A stretch of 9,529 nt of DNA from an uncultured Clostridia bacterium (GCA_934157205.1 CAKPHJ010000035.1:1-9529); one strand, 5' to 3'; shown: positions 1-7,550, counted from the first letter of the stretch. Program-made: numbers and translations. The notes: generated by a model from the letters alone, not told the origin.

Positions 1-76
1 GGCGACCCGGAACGGGCTCGAACCGTCGACCTCTAGCGTGACAGGCTAGCGTTCTAACCAACTGAACTACCGGGCC
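1..76 (-). tRNA. tRNA-Asp (anticodon GTC)
   Basis: Read on the minus strand this folds as a complete cloverleaf. The seven-base acceptor strand GGCCCGG pairs with CCGGGTC (one G-U pair). The anticodon stem CTAGC/GCTAG encloses the loop CTGTCAC with anticodon GTC, and the T loop is GTTCGAGCC-like. The discriminator base is G, as expected for Asp. The 3' CC is encoded and the terminal A of CCA would fall just outside the window edge. It lies 9 bases downstream of tRNA-Val and is probably cotranscribed with it. Confidence 0.96.
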
Positions 77-85
77 GTAAAAACA

Positions 86-161
86 TGGTGGTCGCTATAG
101 GGCTCGAACCTATGACCCCCTGCTTGTAAGGCAGATGCTCTCCCAGCTGAGCTAAGCGACC
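86..161 (-). tRNA. tRNA-Val (anticodon TAC)
   Basis: Complete cloverleaf on the minus strand: acceptor GGTCGCT pairs with AGCGACC, the discriminator is A, and CCA is encoded at 86-88. The anticodon stem CTGCC/AGCAG-type encloses CTTACAA, giving anticodon TAC (valine). The D-arm sequence AGCTCAGCTGGGAGAGC is canonical. It is the first gene of a short tRNA run continuing into tRNA-Asp and possibly beyond the window edge. Confidence 0.97.
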
Positions 162-183
162 GTATGTCCTTTCGACGATGTTA

Positions 184-212
184 ATTATACTAACTTTTCT
201 TTATAATGTCAA
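184..212 (-). promoter_or_regulatory. sigma-A promoter of the tRNA operon
   Basis: On the minus strand a perfect TTGACA (207-212) is followed by a 17-base spacer and a perfect TATAAT (184-189). Transcription would start near 176-178, about 15 bases before the tRNA-Val 5' end at 161. This is a full consensus housekeeping promoter, as expected for a stable RNA operon. Confidence 0.9.
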
Positions 213-399
213 GCTTTTTTTTAAGATTTTTTTGATTTTTTTTGATTTTTAAAATTTTCGTTGATTTTTCAATACTTTCAAGTCTTATTTTTTTCGTTTT
301 TTATTTTTTAGCAAATAATTATTTCTTTATCCTTTTTTAATTTATTAATAAACAATCTTTTTTTACTTTCTTTTTTATTTTTAGATTATAATATAATAA

Positions 400-462
400 G
401 AACAAAAGCGGACTTTAATATTTTTTACCTATAATAACATTTTAAAGTCCGCATCTTTGTTC
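400..462 (-). terminator. long inverted repeat, probable terminator of the ABC gene
   Basis: GCGGACTTTAA (408-418) pairs perfectly with TTAAAGTCCGC (442-452). After a small bulge, GAACAAA (400-406) pairs with TTTGTTC (456-462), giving about 18 pairs around a loop of some 23 bases. It lies about 85 bases past the stop of the minus-strand ABC gene. On that strand it is followed by a moderately T-rich run, so termination is the simplest role. The loop is large and the U-tract imperfect, so it could instead be a small palindromic element. Confidence 0.5.
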
Positions 463-547
463 ATTCATAAATTTTGCTTTGCAAATTTCTGTGCATTGTT
501 AAATTTTCAATACTTATATTTTTTATTTTATATATTTTTTTATATTT

Positions 548-3151
548 TTATTCTGATCTTAATGCTATTACTGGATCTTTTTTACTAGCAAATTTAGCTG
601 GTATCAATCCTGCAGTAATTGTTAAAAGCATGCTAATAATAACAAGCAATATCCCAGCTACTAATGGAACTGTAGTTACAACTTTTACACCTGTAACAGT
701 ATAAATCATACTATTTATTGGTATTGTTAGTAATACTGTAATTCCTATTCCTAAAACACCTGATATTAAGCCTATAATTAATGTTTCTGCATTAAATACT
801 CTTGAAATATCTTTTTTAGATGCTCCTATTGCTCTTAAAATACCTATTTCTTTTGTTCTTTCTAATACAGATATATATGTTATTATACCAATCATTATTG
901 ATGAAACTATCAATGATATTGCAACAAATGCAATTAATACATAACTTATTGTATTGATAATTTGACTAACCGATTTCATCATAGTTCCCACCATGTCAGT
1001 ATAACTTATTGTGTTTTCTTCTTTTCCTTCATCTTTTTGTTTTTGATTATATTCTTCTATTGCATTTGATATTTTATCTTTTGCTGTAAAATCTTTTGGA
1101 TAAATATTAATTGATGTTGGCTTATCTATATCTACTGCACCTAGCTTTTGTAAATTTTTTTCATAACTTGCATTTTTGTTTTCAGAATATGTTTCTATCA
1201 TTTTAGCTATTTCTTCACTGCTTAAATTACTCATTGCCATTTTTTGTTCTGCTGTTAAATTCTCCATTGTCGTTGTGTCATTTTCAGTAGGAAATTCTAA
1301 TCCAGAAAATATGTTTATATTTTTATTATCTTTTTGTTCTTTTACTATTTGTGCATCATTTGATTTTTGCACTACATATTCTTTTAATTGTTTTGTATAT
1401 CCTATTCCACTTGTGACTGCTGTTTTAGATACACTTTGTTCATTTTGTTTTAAAATTCCTACTACTTTTATGGTTTCTGCATTGTTAATTTTTTCTTTTA
1501 AATAATTTTCATCATCTTCTTTATTTATCCATAATCCATTTTGCTTTTGATAAAAATCTGAATTTAATAACAATTTAAACTTTAAATTTAATAATTCGTC
1601 ATATGAATATGAAGTAGATTCTTGTGTTTCATCTAATTTTTCTCCATTTTCAACTGCTTTCCACTTTTCTTTTAGTTCACTTTGATTTTTTAAACCTAGT
1701 GAATATAAAGTATAATCATCTATGCTTCCATCTTCTTTTAAAACTAAAACAACCTCATTATATTGTTTTGGCCAACTTCCCTTTACTAAATCATATTGAG
1801 ATTCTAATAATTGCATATTATCTAACATTTCAAAACATACATCAGTATTTGTCATCATAGAACTTCCAAATACTGAAGACATTGCAGAATTGTTTTGAGC
1901 TTCTATCATATCTCCCATTCCAAATGCATCCATTACTGTGCTTGGATTTACCCTAACAATTTTATTTTCATAATCTTCTCTATATAAATTTATATTTAAA
2001 TCATAACCATATTTAATACTATTGCTATTTTTTACTATTTCATTATTTCCTTCATCTAAATATTTTTTAAGTTCTTTTAGATTATTACTTTGTTTTTTAT
2101 TAGAAAGTGTTGTTATTACATCATTCATTATATCTGCCGAATAAGCTTTTTCTTCTTCATTTGAAGAATTAGTTTGTGTTTCATCTCCCATCATAGATTG
2201 TAGCAAACTAGACATATCTACAGTCGATTCTTCTATTGTAATTGGATATGATGAAAGTGTGTCTTCTTCTACTTTATTTATATAGTTCTGTACACCTGTT
2301 GATATAGCTAATATTAATGCAATTCCAATTATACCAATACTTCCTGCAAAAGATGTTAATATTGTTCTTCCTTTTTTAGTCATTAAATTATTTAAACTTA
2401 ATCGTAATGCTGTAAGAAATTTCATTGATGTTCTTTTTTTGCTTGTATCTTGATTTTTATCTTCTTTTTGATTTTCTATTGGATTTGAATCATCTGTTAT
2501 TTTTCCATCAAGTATTTTTATAATTCTACTAGAATATTTTTCCGCAAGTTCTGGATTATGTGTAACCATTATTATTAATTTATTTTTAGATATTTTCTTT
2601 AATATTTCCATTACTTGCACACTTGTTTTTGTATCTAGAGCTCCAGTTGGTTCATCAGCTAAAATAATGTCTGGATTGTTTACTAAAGCTCTTGCTATTG
2701 CTACTCTTTGCATTTGTCCACCGGATAATTGATTTGGTTTTTTGTGTATTTGTTCTTTTAAACCAACTTCTTCTAAGGCTTCTATTGCTCTTTTTCTTCT
2801 TTCTTTTTTAGGGATTCCAGATATTGTTAAGGCAAGTTCTACATTTGATAATACTGTTTGATGTCCTATTAAATTGTAACTTTGGAATACAAAACCAACT
2901 GAATAATTTCTGTATGCATCCCAATCTCTATCTTTAAAATCTTTAGTTGATTTTCCATTTATTATTAAATCTCCAGATGTATACCTATCTAGTCCTCCTA
3001 TAATGTTTAATAATGTTGTTTTACCACAGCCACTTTGTCCTAATATAGAAACAAATTCTGATTTTCTAAATTCTATGTTTATACCTTTTAATGCTTCTAC
3101 CTTTTCGTCTCCACTTACATATGTTTTTTTAATGTCTTTTAATTTTAACAT
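548..3151 (-). CDS. fused ABC transporter ATP-binding/permease protein (MacB/FtsX-type)
   Basis: The protein has 867 residues. The N-terminal 220 residues are an ABC ATPase: Walker A GQSGCGKT (38-45), Q-loop Gln90, signature LSGGQ (142-146), Walker B IILADE (162-167), H-loop His198. A linker leads to one membrane helix (about 262-284), a large extracellular domain (about 286-730), then three helices (about 735-758, 790-812, 828-852) with the FtsX-like coupling motif ERTKEIG (764-770) and GAS after it. This is the type VII (MacB/LolCDE) architecture, with ATPase and permease in one chain. Known members move or sense substrates outside the membrane, for example antimicrobial peptides or lipoproteins. 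The substrate here cannot be told. The ATG is supported by AGGAGG at 3158-3163. The gene appears intact and monocistronic. Confidence 0.9.
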   Translation of the reverse strand: MLKLKDIKKTYVSGDEKVEALKGINIEFRKSEFVSILGQSGCGKTTLLNIIGGLDRYTSGDLIINGKSTKDFKDRDWDAYRNYSVGFVFQSYNLIGHQTVLSNVELALTISGIPKKERRKRAIEALEEVGLKEQIHKKPNQLSGGQMQRVAIARALVNNPDIILADEPTGALDTKTSVQVMEILKKISKNKLIIMVTHNPELAEKYSSRIIKILDGKITDDSNPIENQKEDKNQDTSKKRTSMKFLTALRLSLNNLMTKKGRTILTSFAGSIGIIGIALILAISTGVQNYINKVEEDTLSSYPITIEESTVDMSSLLQSMMGDETQTNSSNEEEKAYSADIMNDVITTLSNKKQSNNLKELKKYLDEGNNEIVKNSNSIKYGYDLNINLYREDYENKIVRVNPSTVMDAFGMGDMIEAQNNSAMSSVFGSSMMTNTDVCFEMLDNMQLLESQYDLVKGSWPKQYNEVVLVLKEDGSIDDYTLYSLGLKNQSELKEKWKAVENGEKLDETQESTSYSYDELLNLKFKLLLNSDFYQKQNGLWINKEDDENYLKEKINNAETIKVVGILKQNEQSVSKTAVTSGIGYTKQLKEYVVQKSNDAQIVKEQKDNKNINIFSGLEFPTENDTTTMENLTAEQKMAMSNLSSEEIAKMIETYSENKNASYEKNLQKLGAVDIDKPTSINIYPKDFTAKDKISNAIEEYNQKQKDEGKEENTISYTDMVGTMMKSVSQIINTISYVLIAFVAISLIVSSIMIGIITYISVLERTKEIGILRAIGASKKDISRVFNAETLIIGLISGVLGIGITVLLTIPINSMIYTVTGVKVVTTVPLVAGILLVIISMLLTITAGLIPAKFASKKDPVIALRSE

Positions 3152-3163
3152 ATTCTCCCTCCT

Positions 3164-3571
3164 TCTTTTTACTTATTAATTATATATTAATATTATAGAT
3201 TTTTCATTTGAAGTTAATTCTTCAGTTGTATAATTTTTCTGTAATAGCACCTTTTTTAACAAATGTGTTATCTACTATGTTATCTGGAAATTTATCATAT
3301 TTACTTAAAATAGTCAATATGACACTTTATATGATTTTTAAGCATAAGAGTTAAATTATTTTCAAAATCATTATCCAACATACTATTTATAAAAATTTGA
3401 TATATACTAAAATATGTGCTATTATAATTTTAGCTAGCAAACAAATCAACATAAGTTGTATAAACAAAAAAAGACTAGGAGCCATTCAAAGCATTCTTAG
3501 TCTTTTTCTTCTGCTATTTACTTAAATGTTTTATTATGTAATAAATCAATATTGGATTTTTTCTACTCTTT
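3164..3571. other. intergenic region with a possible coding remnant
   Basis: The stretch lies between the ABC gene and the first pilin gene. A minus-strand TATAAT at 3192-3197 could be the -10 box of the ABC gene, but no good -35 goes with it. On the minus strand an open stretch of about 34 codons ends at 3222; it contains KYDKFPDNIVDN and VKKGAITEKLYN and looks protein-like. It has no start codon or ribosome site and may be the tail of a decayed gene of unknown family. A terminator sits at 3466-3508. I see nothing else. Confidence 0.4.
3466..3508 (-). terminator. rho-independent terminator downstream of pilin gene 1
   Basis: AAAAGACTA (3469-3477) pairs with TAGTCTTTT (3498-3506), and further weaker pairs continue into the loop. 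On the minus strand the stem is followed by a run of seven T. It lies about 65 bases after the pilin stop codon. The A/T flanks are symmetric, so it could also act on the plus strand, but no plus-strand gene needs it. Confidence 0.8.
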
Positions 3572-5047
3572 TTATTTTATATTCCATACATTATATGTGT
3601 ATTCCTTGTCTCTACTTATTATAGTTTTTGTTCCTACTGGGTCACTTGTTGAGATTCCAGATGGTAGAGAAACTAGGACGCGAACGCCCAACGCATCGTT
3701 GAAATTGCTGCCGGTCACATGCCTGACGTCAATGTACACAAAGCACACGTTGCTGTTGCTGTTGGCGGACGCAAGCCAATAATATGAATAATTATCAATT
3801 AAGCTTTCGTTATTAGTTCCATAGATTTTTTGAAATGTTCCATCTGTATAAGTACTTGCAGATGTTCCATTAGTAATATATTTTGTATACCAATTATCTA
3901 ATCTTGTTTTAGTTAATGCTGTTGCTGTTATTCCATTACCATAACTAGAATTTACATACATGCTCCAATCTCTAGCTGTATATGTTGAACCTAATCCCAA
4001 ATCTAAACTTGTTGCACTACTATTTGTATTTCCAGATAATATATATTCACTTATATATGCATTATTAGTACTTCCATAATGATAATAGTCTTCTGGACAT
4101 CCTGCTGATATTAATGTTACATTATCTCCATCTACATCAAATACTCTCCAACCTGTTACTGCACTATTTGTTGATTTATCTTTTACATATGTGTAACTTG
4201 AACTATTTGGAGTTGCATTTCCATCTTTACTTGAACCTTCTTTAAATCCTCCAAACTGAAATGATTGAGTTGGTAAACTTGTTGAATTATTTGCAGCTTT
4301 TTTCGCTCCCGAATTTTGTATTTTTTGCATATCTTCTGCAGTCCAATTTCCTGCACTATAATTTACAAAGTCTCCTACTTTCACTTTGCTTGCATATTTA
4401 CTTACTTTTATAGGTATTGTTGATGTTACACTTCCATTTTCTCCTGTTCCTGTTATTGTAAATGTATATGTTCCATTTTGTGTAACTTTTGTTACATATA
4501 ATCCATTTTTATTTTCTACTGTTCCTTTATCACATATTACTGAATTTATTGTTCCATTTTCTAAGCTCGCTTTAAAACTTATATATAAAATTGCATCTTC
4601 ATTCTGATTTTCAGATGCTTCTTCACCTGTTCCTTTTTCACTTGTTACTATTTTAGTTTCTGTAATTTGTGGTTTTGCCCCTGTTAATTCTGCATTTCCA
4701 TTTTCGTCAACTATAAACGCTTTTCCATCTATTTCAACATTTACTGGAAATCCTCCTGCTGTTAACTCTGCACTACCAGAATAATTATTTTCTACTTCTG
4801 TTTTTAATTTTGTAGCATCTAAATTTGCATCTGTCGTTTGTGACCTAGCTGCCATTATTGCTAATTTTACTTTTTCTTCTGCTGATTTATTTTCATTTGC
4901 TCTTTTAGCATTTTGTGCTTGGGTTAATATTCCATTCTCCCCTACTAATGTCATTACACTCACACCTGCAAGAATTAATAGCACTATAATTGTTACTATA
5001 AGCGCTATCAGGGTTATACCTTTCCTTTCTTTTAAATTAAGTTTCAT
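3572..5047 (-). CDS. type IV prepilin-like surface protein with C-terminal variable domain
   Basis: The protein has 491 residues. The N-terminus is a class III-type signal: a ten-residue charged leader ending ERKG, then a hydrophobic helix beginning ITLIALIV (11-30), followed by the amphipathic segment typical of pilin alpha1. Prepilin peptidase should cleave after Gly10. The position-5 Glu of classical type IV pilins is Ala here. A Ser/Thr/Asn-rich middle with an Ig-like stretch (about 130-220) leads to a domain with GWRVFDVDGD and WLAS motifs, as seen in large families of Clostridia surface proteins with C-type-lectin/FGE-like ends. Residues 422-457 lie in a GC-rich block (see VR1). A 34-residue tail follows, containing VSLPSGI. 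The ATG has AGGAGG at 5057-5062. The partner genes for pilus assembly are not in the window. Confidence 0.85.
   Translation of the reverse strand: MKLNLKERKGITLIALIVTIIVLLILAGVSVMTLVGENGILTQAQNAKRANENKSAEEKVKLAIMAARSQTTDANLDATKLKTEVENNYSGSAELTAGGFPVNVEIDGKAFIVDENGNAELTGAKPQITETKIVTSEKGTGEEASENQNEDAILYISFKASLENGTINSVICDKGTVENKNGLYVTKVTQNGTYTFTITGTGENGSVTSTIPIKVSKYASKVKVGDFVNYSAGNWTAEDMQKIQNSGAKKAANNSTSLPTQSFQFGGFKEGSSKDGNATPNSSSYTYVKDKSTNSAVTGWRVFDVDGDNVTLISAGCPEDYYHYGSTNNAYISEYILSGNTNSSATSLDLGLGSTYTARDWSMYVNSSYGNGITATALTKTRLDNWYTKYITNGTSASTYTDGTFQKIYGTNNESLIDNYSYYWLASANSNSNVCFVYIDVRHVTGSNFNDALGVRVLVSLPSGISTSDPVGTKTIISRDKEYTYNVWNIK
3675..3783 (-). other. VR1: GC-rich putative variable region inside pilin gene 1
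   Basis: By hand count, 57 of 101 bases at 3677-3777 are G or C, in a gene otherwise far more AT-rich, and the edges are abrupt. On the minus strand it encodes residues of about 422-457. Many codons are of the type expected from mutated AAC/AAT template codons (AAC, AGC, GGC, GAC, CAT, TAC, ACC, TGC), separated by fixed GC-rich codons such as GCG TTG GGC GTT CGC GTC. This resembles the variable repeat of a diversity-generating retroelement. The template copy at 7965-8083 does not match it, so its own template would have to lie elsewhere. Confidence 0.6.
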
Positions 5048-5062
5048 TTTTCTAATCCTCCT

Positions 5063-5263
5063 TTTATTGTAAATTTTAGTTTCTTTTATTACTAAATTTA
5101 CTTTTTTATTTATTTTTAAATTTAAAAATTTAATAACTTTTTTATTTTTACTGTTTATTATCTCTACTTTTTGATTTATATTTATTTTTATAACTATATT
5201 TTCTATAACTTATAAAATTTTTTCTAAAAATTAAACAGCAAAAAAGACAGCAATAAAAAACCA
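5063..5263. other. AT-rich leader upstream of pilin gene 1
   Basis: About 180 bases between the small-gene terminator and the pilin ribosome site are almost entirely A and T. I see no consensus promoter, open frame or hairpin in it beyond the terminator. The pilin may depend on read-through from 5469-5495, or use a weak promoter hidden in this A/T-rich leader. Confidence 0.4.
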
Positions 5264-5288
5264 TTAAATAGGCTTTATTTCTGTCTTT
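5243..5288 (-). terminator. terminator overlapping the 3' end of the 50-residue gene
   Basis: AAAGACAG (5243-5250) pairs with CTGTCTTT (5281-5288). The arms extend inward through AATAAA/TTTATT with one unpaired base. On the minus strand the stem is followed by TTTTTT. The ascending arm lies in the last codons of the small gene, and its stop codon sits in the loop. Transcription from the promoter at 5469-5495 would largely end here, or partly read through into the pilin gene. Confidence 0.65.
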
Positions 5289-5416
5289 GTATTTATCTTT
5301 ATATTTGCAAGTAGACATAACGCTACTATTTTAGCTAAGCTTAATAAGCTACTTTTATTTACTAAAGTGTAGTTTTCTCTTACAGCCCCAGGGTTTTCAT
5401 CTGTTGTCCTTTTCAT
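5264..5416 (-). CDS. small protein, 50 residues, function unknown
   Basis: An ATG with a GAGGAG ribosome site seven bases upstream (5424-5430) opens a 50-residue frame beginning MKRTTDENPGAVRENYTL. A hydrophobic stretch near residues 29-42 (LSLAKIVALCLLANI) could be a short membrane helix or signal, and a Lys/Thr tail follows. It has its own promoter (5469-5495) and a terminator overlapping its stop codon, so it looks like a real transcription unit rather than chance. I do not recognise the family. It precedes the pilin gene on the same strand, so a role in pilin expression or export is possible, but only from position. Confidence 0.65.
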   Translation of the reverse strand: MKRTTDENPGAVRENYTLVNKSSLLSLAKIVALCLLANIKINTKTEIKPI

Positions 5417-5468
5417 TGCTTTTTCTCCTCTTTTGTTTCTATTTTTACAATCTTTTGTCTGAAACTAT

Positions 5469-5495
5469 ATTATACAAACTTTGCCATTTTGTCAA
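5469..5495 (-). promoter_or_regulatory. promoter of the small gene upstream of pilin 1
   Basis: On the minus strand TTGACA (5490-5495) is followed 15 bases later by TATAAT (5469-5474). The spacer is short for sigma-A, but an overlapping TAATAT two bases downstream gives 17. The predicted start is near 5460, giving a leader of about 45 bases to the ATG at 5416. Confidence 0.7.
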
Positions 5496-5563
5496 TATTT
5501 TTTTTATTATTAATTCAAATAACAGATACAATTCTTACAAAATCATACTCTTTTGACCACTTG

Positions 5564-6256
5564 TCATCCCTCTTGCGTATAATCTCCACTTGCTACATAA
5601 ATATTTGTATATACTGCAGCTGGATTTACACTATTAACTCTTATGTTGTATTTTCCAAGTTCTTGCCCCATATATTTTGTTAGCATATCAACTCCTGCTT
5701 TACTTGCACAATAAGCAATTGATTCTCCTGCTCTTTCTGATGACATAGATGAAATATTGACTATTGATGTATTTTTTCCTTTTTTTAATAGTGGTAATAA
5801 TGTTTTAGTTAATAAAAACATCCCTGTTAAATTTATATTGATAGAATTATTCCATTCTTCTAAAGTCTGTTTTTCTATTCCACCTAATTTAATAATTCCT
5901 GCTGAATTTACTAAACCATCTAACTTGCTATACTTTTTATTAATTTCTTCGTATATTTTTCTACAGTCCTCTTCTTTACTATTGTCTCCTTGTAGAAATG
6001 TAATCTTATTAGTATTTTCACCTAATTTTTCTTTTGCTAAAGATAAGTTCTTATCTCCTCTTGAAAGGGAAATAATTTCATAATTTCCTTGTTCTAATAA
6101 ATATTCTATTGTACCTAGTCCAATTCCACTTGTTCCACCTGTTACTAAAACCACTTTTTTATCATTCATTATATTTTCTATATTTGATTCTAAAGAATAA
6201 TTAAAAACTTCTTTTATAGGTTTATTTATAAAAATATTTAATTTGTTCGCTTTCAT
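5564..6256 (-). pseudogene. short-chain dehydrogenase/reductase, chimeric N-terminus and truncated C-terminus
   Basis: Residues 33 onward form a Rossmann-fold SDR: cofactor motif TGGTSGIG (39-46), NSAG (117-120), NINLTG (140-145), ISS with the catalytic Ser (168-170), and YCASK with catalytic Tyr182 and Lys186. The frame ends at residue 230, shortly after VNSVNPAAVYT. Typical classical SDRs continue another 40-50 residues to complete the substrate/oligomer region. After the stop, another frame reads DDKWSKEYDFV, suggesting a frameshift followed by loss. The first 29 residues (INKPIKEVFNYSLESN) are not SDR-like; they resemble the start of SRPBCC/START-like proteins, suggesting a fusion made by deletion. 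AGGAG just upstream of 6256 supports that start, and Met30 has no ribosome site. Substrate unknown; probably inactive. Confidence 0.7.
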
Positions 6257-6295
6257 AGGAATTCTCCTTTTGATTTATAGCTATTATTTAAGATT

Positions 6296-6604
6296 TTATG
6301 CTACTTTTATTCCAGTATTCATAACTTCTTTTACAAAAGGATTTGAAACTTTTTCATAATCTTCTGTTGTTATTGGGTGTGGCTCTATTCTAGTATCAAT
6401 TTTCCAAGTCAAGCCAATTAATTTAGCCCCATCTTCAATAATATCATTAAAATCACTTGAAATTATTGCTATATCTATATCGCTATCTTCATTTTCTGTT
6501 CCTTTTGCATAAGAACCAAATAATATAATTGCTTCTATTTTATAATATTGACTTATTTTCTCTATATATTTTTGTATAGATTCCATTAAATTTATATTAT
6601 CCAC
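6296..6604 (-). CDS. minimal nucleotidyltransferase (MNT) domain protein
   Basis: About 102 residues with the pol-beta nucleotidyltransferase signature LFGSYAKGTENEDSDIDIAI: the GS pair, then DxD with both acidic residues present, and a later WKIDTRIEP segment that could supply the third acid. Proteins of this size often act as the MNT half of HEPN/MNT modules, where known MNT partners AMPylate the HEPN toxin. No HEPN gene is adjacent here. The start is uncertain: a GTG at 6604 has AAAGGG at good spacing, an in-frame GTG at 6613 sits too close to it, and an ATG lies at 6586. It ends 39 bases before the SDR remnant and may be cotranscribed with it. Confidence 0.75.
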   Translation of the reverse strand: MDNINLMESIQKYIEKISQYYKIEAIILFGSYAKGTENEDSDIDIAIISSDFNDIIEDGAKLIGLTWKIDTRIEPHPITTEDYEKVSNPFVKEVMNTGIKVA

Positions 6605-6685
6605 TTTTACCACCCTTTCAAAACTAATATTATTATAGCATTAAATTTTAAATTTTACTATTATTTTTCTATATTTTATAAATTA

Positions 6686-6958
6686 TCAAATATCTTTTAG
6701 AGCAACTGTAAGATTATCTCCTATTTCAAACCCCATTTTATTATAAAATACTAATATGCTACCACAATTATCCTTTTTTAAATCATATTCAAAGCATTTT
6801 ATTAAACTAGTTGCAATATTTTTATTTCTATACTCTTGCAACACTTCCACACCAAACAAAATAGAAGTTCTACTACTTTTTGTAATGTCTCCATATAAAT
6901 ACGCAATTACATTTCCACAATCTTCAGACACATATATATAATCGCTCTCAAATTTTTT
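6686..6958 (-). pseudogene. GNAT acetyltransferase remnant
   Basis: The frame reads GNVIAYLYGDI, then a strand, then the acetyl-CoA-binding motif A region VLQEYRNKNIATSLIK, and finishes with FYNKMGFE, the conserved end of GNAT proteins. It lacks the usual N-terminal strands. The stretch normally between motif A and the (Y/F)xKxGF motif is much too short, as if deleted in frame. An in-frame TAA at about 6961 lies just upstream, with no ATG or ribosome site; GTG at 6931 is the first usable start. At about 80-90 residues against a usual 140-180, it is almost certainly a relic. Confidence 0.7.
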
Positions 6959-6972
6959 ACATTAAACCCTTA

Positions 6973-7254
6973 TTAACAATATAAACCTATACTTTCTGCA
7001 TAATGAATATAAATGGTTGAAGGTTGTCTAATAATTTCTTTTTTCTTATTCAATTTTGCCTTTGAAATATCTTTTTCTAACTCTAAATATACTCTTGTTT
7101 CATCTTTCTTTTTTTCTTCATCATTTTCTTTATCTGTATCTTTCCTTAATACATTATTAGTTTTAGATAGAAAATTAAAAGTTGGCTCTGATGTTCCAAA
7201 ATCAATAAATATGAATATCAAAGTACCAACACAAAAATATAAAAATAGATATGT
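6973..7254 (-). pseudogene. membrane-anchored charged protein, probable remnant
   Basis: The open frame reads a hydrophobic segment (YLFLYFCVGTLIFIFIDFG) followed by a very charged Lys/Glu/Asp-rich region and ends YAESIGLYC. This would be an N-terminal membrane anchor with an outside or cytoplasmic hydrophilic tail. There is no ATG or GTG in frame before the upstream stop at 7255-7257. The only candidate start is a TTG at 7221 inside the hydrophobic run, without a ribosome site. I do not recognise the family. The missing start and the decayed neighbours favour a relic. Confidence 0.35.
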
Positions 7255-7267
7255 TTATAGTTATTAA

Positions 7268-7306
7268 CAAGACTTTTATTAATATTACTTAATAGGTCTT
7301 TTTTAT
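7268..7306 (+). terminator. hairpin with T-run upstream of the excisionase-like gene
   Basis: AAGAC near 7269 pairs with GTCTT near 7297, and ATTAA/TTAAT extend the stem inward, followed by six T on the plus strand. It lies just before the ribosome site of the plus-strand gene at 7326. It may terminate plus-strand transcription arriving from a lost part of the element, or attenuate the downstream gene. Confidence 0.4.
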
Positions 7307-7325
7307 TGTAAATTTTAAAGGAAGG

Positions 7326-7550
7326 ATGACTAACAATATGGGTACTATTAAAGAAAATTATCAAATGATGTTTACTTCATATCCAGATTTAGTAGATATC
7401 AATCAATTAAAAGAATTGCTTGGCATTGGTATTACACTTGCATACAGATTAGTAAAAAATAATACTATTCAAGCATTAAAAGTTGGTAGAGAATATAAAA
7501 TACCAAAAAGAAATATTATCGCCTATTTAACAAATCAAAACGAAATATGA
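7326..7550 (+). CDS. excisionase-like helix-turn-helix DNA-binding protein
   Basis: The protein has 74 residues. The core (residues about 21-70) reads VDINQLKELLGIGITLAYRLVKNNTIQALKVG and then IPKRNIIAYL. This is the winged-helix pattern of the excisionase/MerR-like helix-turn-helix family common in Clostridia integrative elements. Such proteins bend DNA at element ends and bias integrase toward excision. AAAGGAAGG precedes the ATG closely, and an ATG at 7338 has somewhat long but usable spacing, so the start may be there. It is followed 88 bases later by a broken integrase on the same strand, the usual xis-int order. Confidence 0.75.
   Translation: MTNNMGTIKENYQMMFTSYPDLVDINQLKELLGIGITLAYRLVKNNTIQALKVGREYKIPKRNIIAYLTNQNEI

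Larger units (their letters stand above)
162..547. other. AT-rich intergenic region, no gene seen
   Basis: This 386-base stretch separates the tRNA operon from the stop codon of the ABC gene. It contains the tRNA promoter (184-212) and a long inverted repeat (400-462). The rest is T- and A-rich sequence with no convincing ribosome site or coding pattern on either strand. The only open frame starting here, at 474 on the plus strand, overlaps the ABC gene 3' end antisense and looks like a shadow. Confidence 0.7.

Noticed and set aside
1176..1860. Plus-strand open frames inside the ABC gene
   Set aside because: They are shadows of the intact ABC coding frame, without start signals.
3677..3777. 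GC-rich block considered as contamination or a horizontally acquired insert
   Set aside because: The pilin frame runs straight through it, the encoded WLAS...GVRV pattern fits the domain on both sides, and a similar GC-rich block ends pilin gene 2.
7013..7267. 84-codon plus-strand open frame, Ser/Phe-rich
   Set aside because: It is the complement of the Lys/Glu-rich minus-strand remnant. Its composition is that expected of a shadow frame, and no ribosome site precedes it.
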